This document shows positions 7,069 through 14,463 of a DNA stretch of 37,633 bases, piece by piece (positions within the stretch are counted from its first letter, which is position 1; every line of letters begins with the position of its first letter). Under the pieces are notes generated by a model. That model was not told where the DNA came from, searched no databases, and saw nothing but the letters and a program-made list of their open reading frames with translations. This stretch comes from Planctomycetota bacterium (lineage in GTDB: Bacteria; Planctomycetota; PLA2), in assembly GCA_021776735.1 (NCBI GenBank), contig JAJFFH010000035.1, forward strand, positions 1 through 37,633, read 5' to 3'. The position numbers and the translations under genes were made by a program.

Positions 7069-7163
7069 ATCGCCGTCCGTCCGCTGTACTCAGAAGTCGT
7101 ACCGTCATCCAAGGTCGTCAGCTCATGGCTCATACTAACGAAAATCTGCGCAGCAGATTTTCG
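7069..7163. repeat. 12-mer and CGAAAA hairpin between tricorn and dppA
   Basis: ATCGCCGTCCGT (7069-7080, minus orientation) begins 10 nt after the Tricorn stop. Then 58 nt follow with no motif I can name. A perfect 11-bp hairpin comes next: CGAAAATCTGC (7139-7149), loop GCA, GCAGATTTTCG (7153-7163). The hairpin ends 10 nt before the dppA start, with the Shine-Dalgarno GAGAGG immediately after it, so it could act in the leader of that gene. In other copies the hairpin sits next to the 12-mer; here the two are further apart and in reversed order. Confidence 0.75.
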
Positions 7164-7173
7164 AGAGGTCAAG

Positions 7174-8028
7174 ATGCGTGTATTCATCAGCTGCGATATG
7201 GAGGGCGCCACCGGCGTCTGTCATCGGGACCATCTGATGGCCGGTGGGCAGGACTACGAGGCGGCGCGGCGATGGCTGACCGGCGATGTCAATGCGGCGG
7301 TCGAGGGGGCGCTCGAGTCCGGGGCGACGGAGTTCGTTGTGGCCGACGGGCACGCGACGATGCGCAACGTGTTGCTGGACGAATTGCATTCGGCGGCACG
7401 GTTGCTGGCGGGGCCGGCGCAACCGCGCAACCGGCCGTTGGCGCAGCTTGGGGCGCTGGGGCCGGATACATTCGACGCGGCGTTTTTGGTCGGCTATCAC
7501 ACGCGCGCGGGCACGCCGGGCGGACTGCTGGCGCACACCTGGGTGGGGCGGTGCGTGAAGGAGATTCGTTTGAACGGCCGGCCTGCGAGCGAGGCGGTGT
7601 TGAACGCGGCGATCCTCGGGCACTTTGGCGTGCCGGTGGTGTTGTTGACGGGCGCGGACGATTGCTGCCGGCAGGCGCGCGAGGAGTTGGGGGCGGCACT
7701 CGAGGTTGCCGAGGTGAAGCAGGCGCTCGGCCCCTCGGCGGTGTTGACGCTGTCGCTGAAGGCGGCGCATGCGCTGATCCGCGAGGCGGCGGTGCGCGCG
7801 GTGCGTACGGTTGGCGCGGGCGTTCGGCCGTTTGAAGTCCGGCGCCCGGTGCAAATCGAACTCGACCTGTGGCGCGACGAGATGCGCGAGCAGGCACTGG
7901 AACTCGGCGGCGAGCCGTTGGGCCGGCTAGGGATTCGCTACGAGGGCGCGGACGTGATCGAAGTCGTGGAACAGGTCTGGCGCGCGCTGGCGCACACGTT
8001 GCGCGACGACGCGGCGTTCCTGAAGTAG
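7174..8028 (+). CDS. D-aminopeptidase, DppA-like (peptidase M55)
   Basis: 284 residues. The family removes N-terminal D-amino acids from peptides such as D-Ala-D-Ala using two zinc ions. The expected metal ligands are visible at family positions: Asp8 and Glu10 in ISCDMEG, His60 in VADGHA, His109 in VGYHTRAG and a Glu in NGRPASEAVLNA (Glu140). The VVLLTGADD segment is also typical. There is no signal peptide, so it is cytosolic and would use peptides that have been imported. The start ATG is preceded by GAGAGG. It follows Tricorn protease 1 on the same strand, and together they suggest peptide or cell-wall turnover. Confidence 0.88.
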   Translation: MRVFISCDMEGATGVCHRDHLMAGGQDYEAARRWLTGDVNAAVEGALESGATEFVVADGHATMRNVLLDELHSAARLLAGPAQPRNRPLAQLGALGPDTFDAAFLVGYHTRAGTPGGLLAHTWVGRCVKEIRLNGRPASEAVLNAAILGHFGVPVVLLTGADDCCRQAREELGAALEVAEVKQALGPSAVLTLSLKAAHALIREAAVRAVRTVGAGVRPFEVRRPVQIELDLWRDEMREQALELGGEPLGRLGIRYEGADVIEVVEQVWRALAHTLRDDAAFLK

Positions 8029-8065
8029 GGATAGGGGGCGCGGGGGCGCGATGAGTCGCGCGTTG

Positions 8066-8071
8066 TACAAT
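8066..8071 (+). promoter_or_regulatory. -10 box TACAAT, leaderless start of DUF2007 gene
   Basis: TACAAT ends 8 nt before the ATG at 8080 with GGTCGGCG between. There is no Shine-Dalgarno. The spacing fits transcription starting at or next to the start codon. Confidence 0.5.
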
Positions 8072-8079
8072 GGTCGGCG

Positions 8080-8304
8080 ATGAGTGAATTCGTGATCGTG
8101 TTCAAGGGCTCCGTCCCCGAGGCGGATGTCGTCAAGGGCCTGCTGGAGAGCGCCGGAATCAAGGCGTTCCTGGACAGCGAGCAGATGGCCTCGACGCTGC
8201 CGATCGCCGTGGACTTCGCCGGCGACGAAGCGGGAAGAGTCGCGGTCTCGAGCGACGACGAAGCGCGCGCGCTCGAGGTCATCGCGGCAGCGAAGAAGGG
8301 CTAG
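8080..8304 (+). CDS. DUF2007 family small protein
   Basis: 74 residues: MSEFVIVFKG at the N-terminus, then ADVVKGLLESAGIKAFLDSE and a C-terminal RVAVSSDDEARALEVIAAAKKG. This is the pattern of the DUF2007 (putative signal-transducing, ferredoxin-like fold) family: VxVf.. ..eAelik.lLe.aGI ... v.V...d...A..ll. The function is unknown. It is likely cytosolic, has no membrane segment, and lies 52 nt after dppA. The next gene is on the opposite strand, converging. Confidence 0.75.
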   Translation: MSEFVIVFKGSVPEADVVKGLLESAGIKAFLDSEQMASTLPIAVDFAGDEAGRVAVSSDDEARALEVIAAAKKG

Positions 8305-8334
8305 CTCTCCGCGAGCTGTCGGCCTGGCGTTCGC

Positions 8335-10203
8335 CTACTTGGGAAACGCGGCAACGTACTTCGCGCGCGTGGCGGCGACGTCCTTGTCGGCGAACGGCTT
8401 GGGGCGAAGATCGAGCCCGGAGATGTGTGCGTAGGCGTTGATGGCGTAGCGGTGGTCGCGCGGCACGTTGTCGACCGGGCTCTTGATGTAGCGGCGCAGG
8501 GCGGGCAGGCAGCGTCGGTCGCCGATGGCGTGCGCGATCAGCAACAGACGCTCGGCGACCCACCACGATTCCTTTTGGACGCGATCCAGGCGCTGCGCGA
8601 TGGCGGCGCGATCCTGGTCGGCGGGAGACTCGCGTTTCCAGGTGCAGGTCTCGAGAGCCTGATCGAGAATTGTCTCGCAGGCTTCGAGGCATGCGTACTT
8701 GGGCTCATTGGACGTGCCCGAATAGCCGGTGAAGCTCTGCGAGAAGAGCGGACGGTCGGAGCGGATCGCGAGCGACAGGTGGAAGTCCGCGGACGAGCTC
8801 ATGAACCTGGTGGGTGACTGGACCTTTTGGATTCGCAGGCCGGTTGCGGCGAAGAGGACCGGCAGCATCGCCCGTGCGCGTCCACGCGGCATGACGGTCG
8901 AGTCGATGAGCACACGTTCGACCGCCCGTTCCCCGGCGCGCCGTCCACGGCGCCAGCGGTATCGGATTCGGCGCACTTCCAGGCCGGCGGCGGTCCACCG
9001 TGTCGAGTACAGCGAGAGCGTGAAGCCGTGTCCACTTCCTGTTTCCCAGTTCAACGTGACGTTCTCAGCCGCGGCGGACACCGCGGGTTCCAAGACGACC
9101 TTGTATCCCTCGGGTGCGGTCACCATGCGGCGAACGCCATCGTTGAGCACCGCTTTGGTGATGCGGCGTGTCGCGTCCGAGTCGCGCGGAAGAGCGACGA
9201 GCGCCTCCCAGCCGATCCGAGCGAGTGCCCGTTCGGAGTCGCGCGTAGCGTGCTTGTCGTCGAGTAAGGCGATCAGCGGTTCGATGGACCGGCGTCCTCC
9301 CGCGGCGAAGACCTCGATGAGCGGGGCTCGGTTCGTCGAGGCACGAAAGGTCTCGACCAACTTCGCGATGGCCGGAGCGCCCAGCTTCCAAATCGCCTCG
9401 GCGGCTGCTTCGCGGACATCCTCCTTCGGATCGCTCGCTCGCGCGATCAGGAGCGGCGCGGTGTCGCGTGCCGGCTCGCCCAATTCGCCCAGCGCGTCCG
9501 CGCAGTGCCGGCGCACCCAGTCTTCTTCGTCCGAGAGACCGGCCATCAACGCCGGCACGGCCGTCGCGATGTGCGCGCCGATGTCACCGAGGGCCTCGGC
9601 TGCCTCGCCGCGTGCTCGCCAGCCCGCTTCGCTGTCCCGCAGGAGTCGAATGAGGCCCGGTACGGCCGGCGCCGCATCCGGTCCGATCGTTCCGAGGGCG
9701 TCCGCCGCGCGGCCACGCACCGCGGACTCGTCCGCGCCCAGGGCGGCGACGAGTGCCGGGACGGCACCCTTGCCGATGTCGCCGAGAGCGTATCCCGCGT
9801 TGTTGGCGACCTCCTTGACTCGATCCCGAAGGGCGGTCGCGAGCATCGGGACTGCGGCGCTGCCGTGCGCCCCGATGCGCATGAACCCGCGCGCGCCCGC
9901 TGTGCGCTGTTGATCGTCCTTGGAGCGCAGCAGCCGTGTCAGCGCCGGCACGAGATCTCGTGCCTCGCCACCCAGGCCGCCCAGGGCCCAAACGGTTCGA
10001 TCCAGCGCCGGTCCGCGTTGCGTGCGCAGGAGCTCGTCCAGCACCGGAACCGCATTCGCGCCGCCGCGAGCCAACTCGTCGGCCGCCGACCGCGTTTCGG
10101 CGAGCTTTCGGGCCCATGTAGTCGTGGTCTGGCCGTCAAACGCGGCCTCCGCCGCCCAAACCGGGCTCAGGAGACCGAAAACGACAACCACAACGAAGCG
10201 CAT
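8335..10203 (-). CDS. Secreted HEAT-repeat protein
   Basis: 622 residues with a Sec signal peptide (MRFVVVVVFGLLSPVWAAEAA). Residues about 45-340 are a run of HEAT/PBS-lyase-like helical repeats with the recurrent pattern A-A-x-ALG-x-IG and VPAL (for example ADALGTIGPDAAPAVPGLIRLL). Such repeats form protein-binding solenoids. The second half, about 350-622, has no repeat: it contains beta-rich sequence around YRWRRGRR, then cysteines in YACLEACETIL and CTWKRE, and another helical part with LPALRRYIKS. I see no enzyme motif. It is probably a periplasmic or surface scaffold. The next gene upstream on the same strand starts 36 nt away, so the two may be co-transcribed. Confidence 0.85.
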   Translation of the reverse strand: MRFVVVVVFGLLSPVWAAEAAFDGQTTTTWARKLAETRSAADELARGGANAVPVLDELLRTQRGPALDRTVWALGGLGGEARDLVPALTRLLRSKDDQQRTAGARGFMRIGAHGSAAVPMLATALRDRVKEVANNAGYALGDIGKGAVPALVAALGADESAVRGRAADALGTIGPDAAPAVPGLIRLLRDSEAGWRARGEAAEALGDIGAHIATAVPALMAGLSDEEDWVRRHCADALGELGEPARDTAPLLIARASDPKEDVREAAAEAIWKLGAPAIAKLVETFRASTNRAPLIEVFAAGGRRSIEPLIALLDDKHATRDSERALARIGWEALVALPRDSDATRRITKAVLNDGVRRMVTAPEGYKVVLEPAVSAAAENVTLNWETGSGHGFTLSLYSTRWTAAGLEVRRIRYRWRRGRRAGERAVERVLIDSTVMPRGRARAMLPVLFAATGLRIQKVQSPTRFMSSSADFHLSLAIRSDRPLFSQSFTGYSGTSNEPKYACLEACETILDQALETCTWKRESPADQDRAAIAQRLDRVQKESWWVAERLLLIAHAIGDRRCLPALRRYIKSPVDNVPRDHRYAINAYAHISGLDLRPKPFADKDVAATRAKYVAAFPK

Positions 10204-10239
10204 GCACGAGAGATACGCATCCGACGCCGAACGGTTCGT

Positions 10240-11271
10240 TTAGGAGCGCTTGAATACGAACTGCGCGGGCTCGAGGCGGGCGCCTTTGGCGTCGCGTACC
10301 GCGTACTTTCCGCCGCTCCAGATGGATGCTGCGCCGTGCGTGCCGTCGTTGCGCAGGCAGTAGACCTTGACGTTGAACGCCGGCCGTCCGGCGTTGAGTA
10401 GGCGCTTGGCTTTTGTGCGGGCGACGATGCGGCGGCACGTCTCGAGCGCAGCCTGCATCGCCGTCCGTCCCTGACGCATGAATTCAACCGCGAGAAACGA
10501 CGCGCAATTGAGGATGCATGCTTCGCCGCGCCCCGTGCAGCCCGCCGCGCCGGCGGTGTCATCGACGTAGAGACCCGCACCGATAATCGGCGAGTCGCCG
10601 ACGCGGCTCGGGATCTTGTAAGCCAGTCCGCTCGTCGTGGTGCAGCCGCCCATGTGTCCGTTGGGCGCGCGGGCGAGGCAGGTGATCGTGCCACCCTTGT
10701 CGCGTTCGGGCGGTATCCAGTCGTCCTTGTCGGAGAGGTTCTCCTTCCAGCGCAGCCATCGCTTGCGCGCGGCCTCGGTCAGTAGCTCGGCGTGACGGAA
10801 GCCGTGGGCGCGCGCGAAGCGGTAGGCGCCCTTGCCCACGAGCAGGACATGGTCGGTGCGGTCCATCACGCGCAGCGCGACCTGTGACGGATTCTGGATG
10901 TTCTCGATCGCCGCAACGGCGCCGCCGAGTCCGGTCGTGCCTTCCATGACGCATGCGTCGAGTTGCACGACCCCGTTCTCGTTCGGCAGACCGCCGAGCC
11001 CGACCGACATGTCCTTGGGATCGTTCTCGACGAGCGAGACGCCTTGGACGGCTGCGTGCACCGGCCGGTGGTCGCGGCCGACGGTCGATGTCCTTGTTTG
11101 TGTTGCGAGGAGCGCCGGATCCAGAAGCTCGCATGCGCGCTTCACAGCCGGAATGCCGTTGGCGCTCGACACCGCCACGGGGATCGGCGCGGGTTCCGCA
11201 CGCGACACGCGCGGCAGCAAGACGACCGCGGCGCTCGCGGCCAGCAAGTCCCGACGACGAATCGATGTCAT
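10240..11271 (-). CDS. N4-(beta-N-acetylglucosaminyl)-L-asparaginase (Ntn hydrolase)
   Basis: 343 residues. The enzyme cleaves the Asn-GlcNAc bond of glycoasparagines and is made as a precursor that cuts itself before a threonine. A twin-arginine signal (SIRRRDLLAASAAVVLLP) indicates folded export. The likely autocleavage and nucleophile residue is Thr195 in DKGGTITCLA. After it come TTTSGLAYKIPSRVGDSP and IGAGLYVDDTAGAAGCTGRGE, the strongly conserved substrate-binding region. The upstream GLGGLPNENG and VMEGTTGLGGAVA segments are also typical. With the Tricorn proteases and DppA this suggests use of glycoprotein-derived peptides. An exact 12-mer (10457-10468) encodes RTAM in the segment RQGRTAMQAAL. 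Confidence 0.9.
   Translation of the reverse strand: MTSIRRRDLLAASAAVVLLPRVSRAEPAPIPVAVSSANGIPAVKRACELLDPALLATQTRTSTVGRDHRPVHAAVQGVSLVENDPKDMSVGLGGLPNENGVVQLDACVMEGTTGLGGAVAAIENIQNPSQVALRVMDRTDHVLLVGKGAYRFARAHGFRHAELLTEAARKRWLRWKENLSDKDDWIPPERDKGGTITCLARAPNGHMGGCTTTSGLAYKIPSRVGDSPIIGAGLYVDDTAGAAGCTGRGEACILNCASFLAVEFMRQGRTAMQAALETCRRIVARTKAKRLLNAGRPAFNVKVYCLRNDGTHGAASIWSGGKYAVRDAKGARLEPAQFVFKRS
10457..10468 (-). repeat. 12-mer ACGGACGGCGAT, intragenic
   Basis: An exact copy inside the asparaginase gene, read as R-T-A-M in the coding strand (CGG ACG GCG ATG). It falls in a helix after the catalytic region where the family is variable. Confidence 0.85.
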
Positions 11272-11325
11272 GACCGGAGGCTAACAGATCGCGGCGGGGC
11301 TCCGGTGACGAGGTGGGACCGACGT

Positions 11326-11973
11326 CTAGGTCGGCCACACGCGATCGTCCGGGAGGTTCTTGCGGACCCACGGGATCTCGTGGTGATCGCGGGCCTCCGG
11401 ATCCGCCACGAACTTCGCGTCGAGCCGTGCACGGACAAGGCCCAGCGTTCGGTGGTCTCTTTGCGATACGAGCGGGATCCCCACTCTCGCAAGGACGGCC
11501 GTGGCGACGCCAACCCCGCGCTGGCGGGGCGGCGGTTCGCCGGAGCGGCATCCGTCTGCGATCACCTGGCTGCCGCAGGCGGCACTCATGTCCATCAGGA
11601 TCGCGAATCGAACCTGTTCTTCCTGGGCCTTGGCGGCCATGGCGAGCGCGCCGGCGATCATGCCGTCGGTCAGATCCGAACCGTGCTCGTCAAGTACGCG
11701 GGCGTGTCCGGCGAGCCCATCGAACCCGTCGCCGCCGTGGATGTCGGGCATGGTGCGCGGTGTCCCGAGGCCGATGTCTTCGGGACAGAACGAAACGACC
11801 CGGACCGTGTCGCGCTTGGCGATGTCGTCGAGTACGCCGCCGAATCCGTAGTCGGTGCCATCGACGCCGCAGGGAAATCCCATCATGCAGCCGCTGATCA
11901 TGATGATCCACGGGTCGGCCGCCGTCGGCTTGGGCCACGCGGCGATGAGCTCCGGGTGCTTGACGAGACGCAT
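11326..11973 (-). CDS. DUF523 / TudS-like iron-sulfur protein
   Basis: 215 residues. The DUF523 signatures are present: SGCMMGFPCGVDG (Cys29, Cys35), SFCPEDIGLGTPR (Cys63), GSDLTDGMIAGA and MDMSAACGSQVIADG (Cys133), then GVGVATAVLARVGI. The family includes TudS, a thiouracil desulfurase that binds a [4Fe-4S] cluster through three cysteines; here Cys29, Cys63 and Cys133 are the best candidates. The usual KexSPSCG motif reads MDMSAACG, a modest deviation. It is probably cytosolic. ATG 11973 is preceded by TACGAT at 8 nt and no Shine-Dalgarno. The asparaginase gene lies 54 nt downstream on the same strand. Confidence 0.8.
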   Translation of the reverse strand: MRLVKHPELIAAWPKPTAADPWIIMISGCMMGFPCGVDGTDYGFGGVLDDIAKRDTVRVVSFCPEDIGLGTPRTMPDIHGGDGFDGLAGHARVLDEHGSDLTDGMIAGALAMAAKAQEEQVRFAILMDMSAACGSQVIADGCRSGEPPPRQRGVGVATAVLARVGIPLVSQRDHRTLGLVRARLDAKFVADPEARDHHEIPWVRKNLPDDRVWPT

Positions 11974-11981
11974 GCGCAGGT

Positions 11982-11987
11982 ATCGTA
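11982..11987 (-). promoter_or_regulatory. -10 box, leaderless start of DUF523 gene
   Basis: Minus-strand TACGAT lies 8 nt before the ATG at 11973, without a Shine-Dalgarno. It belongs to the same pattern as the other leaderless starts. Confidence 0.4.
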
Positions 11988-12087
11988 GGCGGTGGTGAAT
12001 GCCGAGTCGATTGTCTGAAACGATCTATGCGTGGGCGAGAGCGACGTCGCCCGACGCAGTCGACACCAAGAAGATCGCGAGGTTCGC

Positions 12088-12384
12088 ATGGGACATGAAA
12101 AGTGGGTGATGTACATCGAGCAAAAGACCGATGGCTTGGCGAACCTGCAGGATCGCGGACCGGCCGTGATTGCAGAAGTCACGCTCTCGAAGACCGGCGT
12201 GACGATCTACTACGGTGGGAGATCCTTCCAGAGGATCAAGGGTGGCGGGACCAGTGGCAATCACCGTTGTCTTGAAACCGGGGACGAGTACTGGATCTCC
12301 GGCGCCAAGAGAGACCATACCGACCGACATTGGGCGGGCGGCGGGCCGGTGAGGATCGAGGTGTCGAAGGACAAGCTGCCGTAG
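12088..12384 (+). CDS. Small conserved hypothetical protein
   Basis: 98 residues from ATG at 12088, with GAGG 6 nt upstream. The sequence begins MGHEKWVMYIEQKTDG and contains AEVTLSKTGVTIYYGG, followed by ETGDEYWISGAKRDHTDRHW. It is compact, beta-rich and hydrophilic, without signal or membrane segment. I recall similar short proteins in Planctomycetota genomes, sometimes mislabelled as an enzyme because of neighbours; no function can be assigned. It is flanked on the right by the tRNA-derived repeat array. Confidence 0.7.
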   Translation: MGHEKWVMYIEQKTDGLANLQDRGPAVIAEVTLSKTGVTIYYGGRSFQRIKGGGTSGNHRCLETGDEYWISGAKRDHTDRHWAGGGPVRIEVSKDKLP

Positions 12385-12414
12385 GTGCTTGCGAGACCTT
12401 CCGTGGCGCGGCGT

Positions 12415-12694
12415 CCGGGGGCATCGGCGTCGCTTCGCTCGCCGATGTTGGGCGCGCTCGCTCTTGTAGCGGGTTGGTTGCTCGGGCGCCGTCGGGACTC
12501 TGACGCTGTTGATGTCTTCCCGGTGGTCGGGGTGACTGGATTCGAACCAACTCTTCGCGACACTCCGCTTCGCTCCGTGACGCTACGCGTAGCGCCGCGT
12601 CTTGTGGGGGGCTTCGCCCCCCAACAGGTTGGGCTTGGCCCAACCTCCCCCGTACCGGTCGCTGGTTCAAATCCAGTCGAGTGTGCGGACCCGT
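12415..12694. repeat. 280-bp tandem unit A with tRNA-Pro-derived arms
   Basis: The unit repeats at 12695-12957. It opens with a CATCGGCG...CGCCGATG hairpin (12422-12447). It next holds a 24-nt copy of the tRNA-Pro 3' end (12526-12549; T-arm plus acceptor, same orientation as the real gene), then about 107 nt with three hairpins. It ends with GGTCGCTGGTTCAAATCCAG-type sequence (12657-12678), the same T-arm in the opposite orientation. The hairpin block includes the palindrome CGCTACGCGTAGCG, GGGGGGCttcgCCCCCC and GGTTGGGC-ttg-GCCCAACC. No D-arm or anticodon arm is present, so it is not a tRNA. Confidence 0.8.
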
Positions 12695-12957
12695 CCGGGA
12701 GCATCGGCATCGCTTCGCTCGCCGATGTTTGGCGCACTCGCTCTCGTTAGCGGGCTGGTTGCTCGGGCGCCGTCGGGACTCTGGTGCTGTCGGCGTCTCC
12801 CCGGTCGTCGGGGTGACTGGATTTGAACCAACCTTCGCGACACTCCGCTTCGCTCCGTGACGCTACGCGTAGCGCCGCGTTTTGTGGGGGGCTTCGCCCC
12901 CCAACAGGTTGGGCCTGGCCCAACCTCCCCCGCGCCCGGTCGCTGGTTCAAATCCAG
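12695..12957. repeat. 280-bp tandem unit B with tRNA-Pro-derived arms
   Basis: Second unit, offset by about 280 bp and nearly identical to unit A apart from scattered changes. The tRNA-3'-end copy is at 12807-12830 and the inverted T-arm copy at 12938-12957. The same three hairpins lie between. The distance from this copy to the same sequence in the real tRNA-Pro is 213 bp. The pattern of repeated tRNA 3' ends resembles att-site duplication next to a tRNA gene. Confidence 0.8.
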
Positions 12958-12986
12958 CGGCGAAGCCAGTGACCGCTGGAAATAGA

Positions 12987-13014
12987 GATGGCCGCCGAGA
13001 TGTCGGCGGCCATC
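12987..13014 (-). terminator. Terminator-like hairpin after tRNA-Pro
   Basis: GATGGCCGCCGA (12987-12998) and TCGGCGGCCATC (13003-13014) form a perfect 12-bp stem with a 4-nt loop. On the minus strand it sits 3 nt after the tRNA CCA and is followed by TCTCTATTTCC, a pyrimidine-rich tail. It would end transcription of the tRNA. Confidence 0.65.
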
Positions 13015-13017
13015 CGA

Positions 13018-13095
13018 TGGTCGGGGTGACTGGATTTGAACCAGCGACCTCTGCGTCCCGAACGCAGCGCTCTAGCCAAGCTGAGCCACACCCCG
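13018..13095 (-). tRNA. tRNA-Pro (anticodon CGG), CCA encoded
   Basis: Read on the minus strand it folds fully: acceptor CGGGGTG/CACCCCG, D-arm GCTC...GAGC, anticodon stem CTGCG/CGCAG with loop TTCGGGA (anticodon CGG), and T-arm GCTGG-TTCAAAT-CCAGT. Discriminator A and an encoded CCA follow. It decodes CCG, a common proline codon in this GC-rich DNA. Fragments of its 3' half are repeated to the left in units A and B, on its 3' side. Confidence 0.95.
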
Positions 13096-13126
13096 GTCTG
13101 TCGATCCATCGAGCGATCGATTTGTC

Positions 13127-13154
13127 ATCCTAGTATGGGCTGTGCCGGTCGCAA
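13127..13154 (-). promoter_or_regulatory. Sigma-70-like promoter of tRNA-Pro
   Basis: The minus strand carries TTGCGA (13149-13154), a 16-nt spacer and TAGGAT (13127-13132), 31 nt before the mature tRNA 5' end. Both boxes are reasonable matches to TTGACA/TATAAT. Confidence 0.5.
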
Positions 13155-13456
13155 GTTCGGGGGCGCCCGGTCGGTGTCTGGGCGGTCTTGAAACCGCTTC
13201 TTGGAAGGGTCGGAACGGTAGTGAGTGGGTTTTTTCCGGGTTTGCGGAATTTTTGCTGGATTTTTCTTGGTTTGGTTGATCCGTGGGGGGGCTCTTCGAT
13301 TGTGGAGAACCTGCGCGGATCTTGTTCGCGACGTTTTATCGGGTGTCGTAAGCTGTGTGTGGACAAATGGTTACGAAAATCGCCGTCCGTCTGCGTCCTC
13401 GGGGTCGGTTCGGGGAGTCTTTAGGGGAGAACGGGCTTCCTTACCGTTTTGAGCAC
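13155..13456. other. Intergenic region, T/G-rich, with one 12-mer
   Basis: Between tRNA-Pro and the next gene lie about 300 bases that are less GC-rich than the surroundings, with T runs (TTTTTTCC, TTTTTGC) and G runs. I find no convincing protein. It contains an exact 12-mer at 13379-13390 directly preceded by CGAAA. A purine block TAGGGGAGAA (about 13421-13430) is too far from the downstream ATG to be its ribosome site. Confidence 0.4.
13374..13390 (-). repeat. 12-mer fused to hairpin arm CGAAAATCGC
   Basis: TACGAAAATCGCCGTCCGT contains both the CGAAAATCGC arm seen in the element at 1211 and the 12-mer ATCGCCGTCCGT (13379-13390, minus orientation), overlapping by ATCGC. It could be an element whose hairpin has been lost or never formed. 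Confidence 0.75.
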
Positions 13457-14278
13457 ATGCCGAGATTCGGGCCGATTCTTCTCTGCGCTGCCTTTTTGGC
13501 GGTGTCCGCGTTTTCCGATGGCGGGGTCAAAAAGGCCAAGCGCCGGGACGCGGAGTTTTCGTTCAAGCTCACCGCGGGGCCGGGCTATGTCCAGCGGTCG
13601 TTCGTCGAGACCATCAACGGCGATTTGGACGAGAATCTGGGCAAAAGAGCGCGCAAGCGGCTGCGGAGAACCCGCCGGCTCACGGCCAAGGAGATGGTCA
13701 CGCTCATGAACACCCGGAGGGCCGGGGAGATCAAGAAGCTTCTGCGGGACGGTTTCGGCATCCGGAAGGCTGATTTTGGGGCTGGCATGCGGGCTCTGCG
13801 GGCGGCGATCGAGCAAAAAGATCGGCGCGTGTTCTTTGGCGTGTTGGCGCGCGTGCTCCTGGCCCGGGGGCTCTCCTCTTCGGGGCAGTTTTTTGAGCAG
13901 GTCATGGCCGCCCAGGACGAGATCAACACGGGACAATTCAAGAACCTGCGCCATGGCAGCAACCGCACACGGACGTTGATGGAGGCGTGCTTTCGGTTCA
14001 AGGATCCCAAGGACCAAAAGGACATGTTGGGTTTCCTGGACGAGACCCGCAAGTCGTTCCTGTTCGGGCACCCACTCGCGGAGTCCATCGGAATCAGGCC
14101 GACTGACGACTACGACCCCAAGCGCTTCCCTGAGCTGAAGGACGGCATGCCCGGGACCGAGAAGGGGTTTGCGAACGGTGAGGCCGGGGGGCACCGGTTC
14201 GACCGAAAGCTGCCGGCGCTGCCGTTTCGCGGCGACAACGTCAAAGAGCTCGGCCGCGCCCGCAGGGTTCCGCGGTAG
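13457..14278 (+). CDS. Secreted protein of unknown function
   Basis: 273 residues from ATG at 13457 with a Sec signal peptide (PILLCAAFLAVSAFSDGG). The mature protein is basic and helical: KRARKRLRRTRRLTAKEM, then an amphipathic helical core with AIEQKDRRVFFGVLARVLLARGLSSSG and a C-terminal segment rich in Asp/Gly/Pro. I recognise no domain or catalytic motif and only one mature cysteine. No good Shine-Dalgarno is seen; TACCGT 9 nt upstream might be a -10 box. It precedes metG by 185 nt, a C-rich stretch. Confidence 0.7.
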   Translation: MPRFGPILLCAAFLAVSAFSDGGVKKAKRRDAEFSFKLTAGPGYVQRSFVETINGDLDENLGKRARKRLRRTRRLTAKEMVTLMNTRRAGEIKKLLRDGFGIRKADFGAGMRALRAAIEQKDRRVFFGVLARVLLARGLSSSGQFFEQVMAAQDEINTGQFKNLRHGSNRTRTLMEACFRFKDPKDQKDMLGFLDETRKSFLFGHPLAESIGIRPTDDYDPKRFPELKDGMPGTEKGFANGEAGGHRFDRKLPALPFRGDNVKELGRARRVPR

Positions 14279-14450
14279 TACCGCCACCCTCCTGGCGCCA
14301 CCTCCACCGTTCGCCGCGCACGCAGGCGGCGGTGACCAAGCCGGGGAACTCTCTCGCGGGGCCGGTCTCGGGCGCCCCCGCGTTTCTTGGTTCGTCCCCC
14401 TTCCCCCTTCCCCCTCCCCCCGGATCCCCTCCCCCAATTCCTCGACCTCC

Positions 14451-14456
14451 TATACT
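14451..14456 (+). promoter_or_regulatory. -10 box TATACT, leaderless start of metG
   Basis: TATACT lies 7 nt before the GTG at 14464. The upstream DNA is C-rich with no purine Shine-Dalgarno. This is the clearest leaderless arrangement in the window. Confidence 0.55.
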
Positions 14457-14463
14457 CACCACC

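Noticed and set aside
12385..12960. Open frames across the tRNA-derived repeats
   Set aside because: They follow the tandem repeat in several frames and strands alike and have no start signal or domain.
12386..13017. Units A and B as tRNA genes or a CRISPR array
   Set aside because: They contain only the T-arm/acceptor half of tRNA-Pro, so no full tRNA folds; there are two long units and no regular short repeats with spacers.
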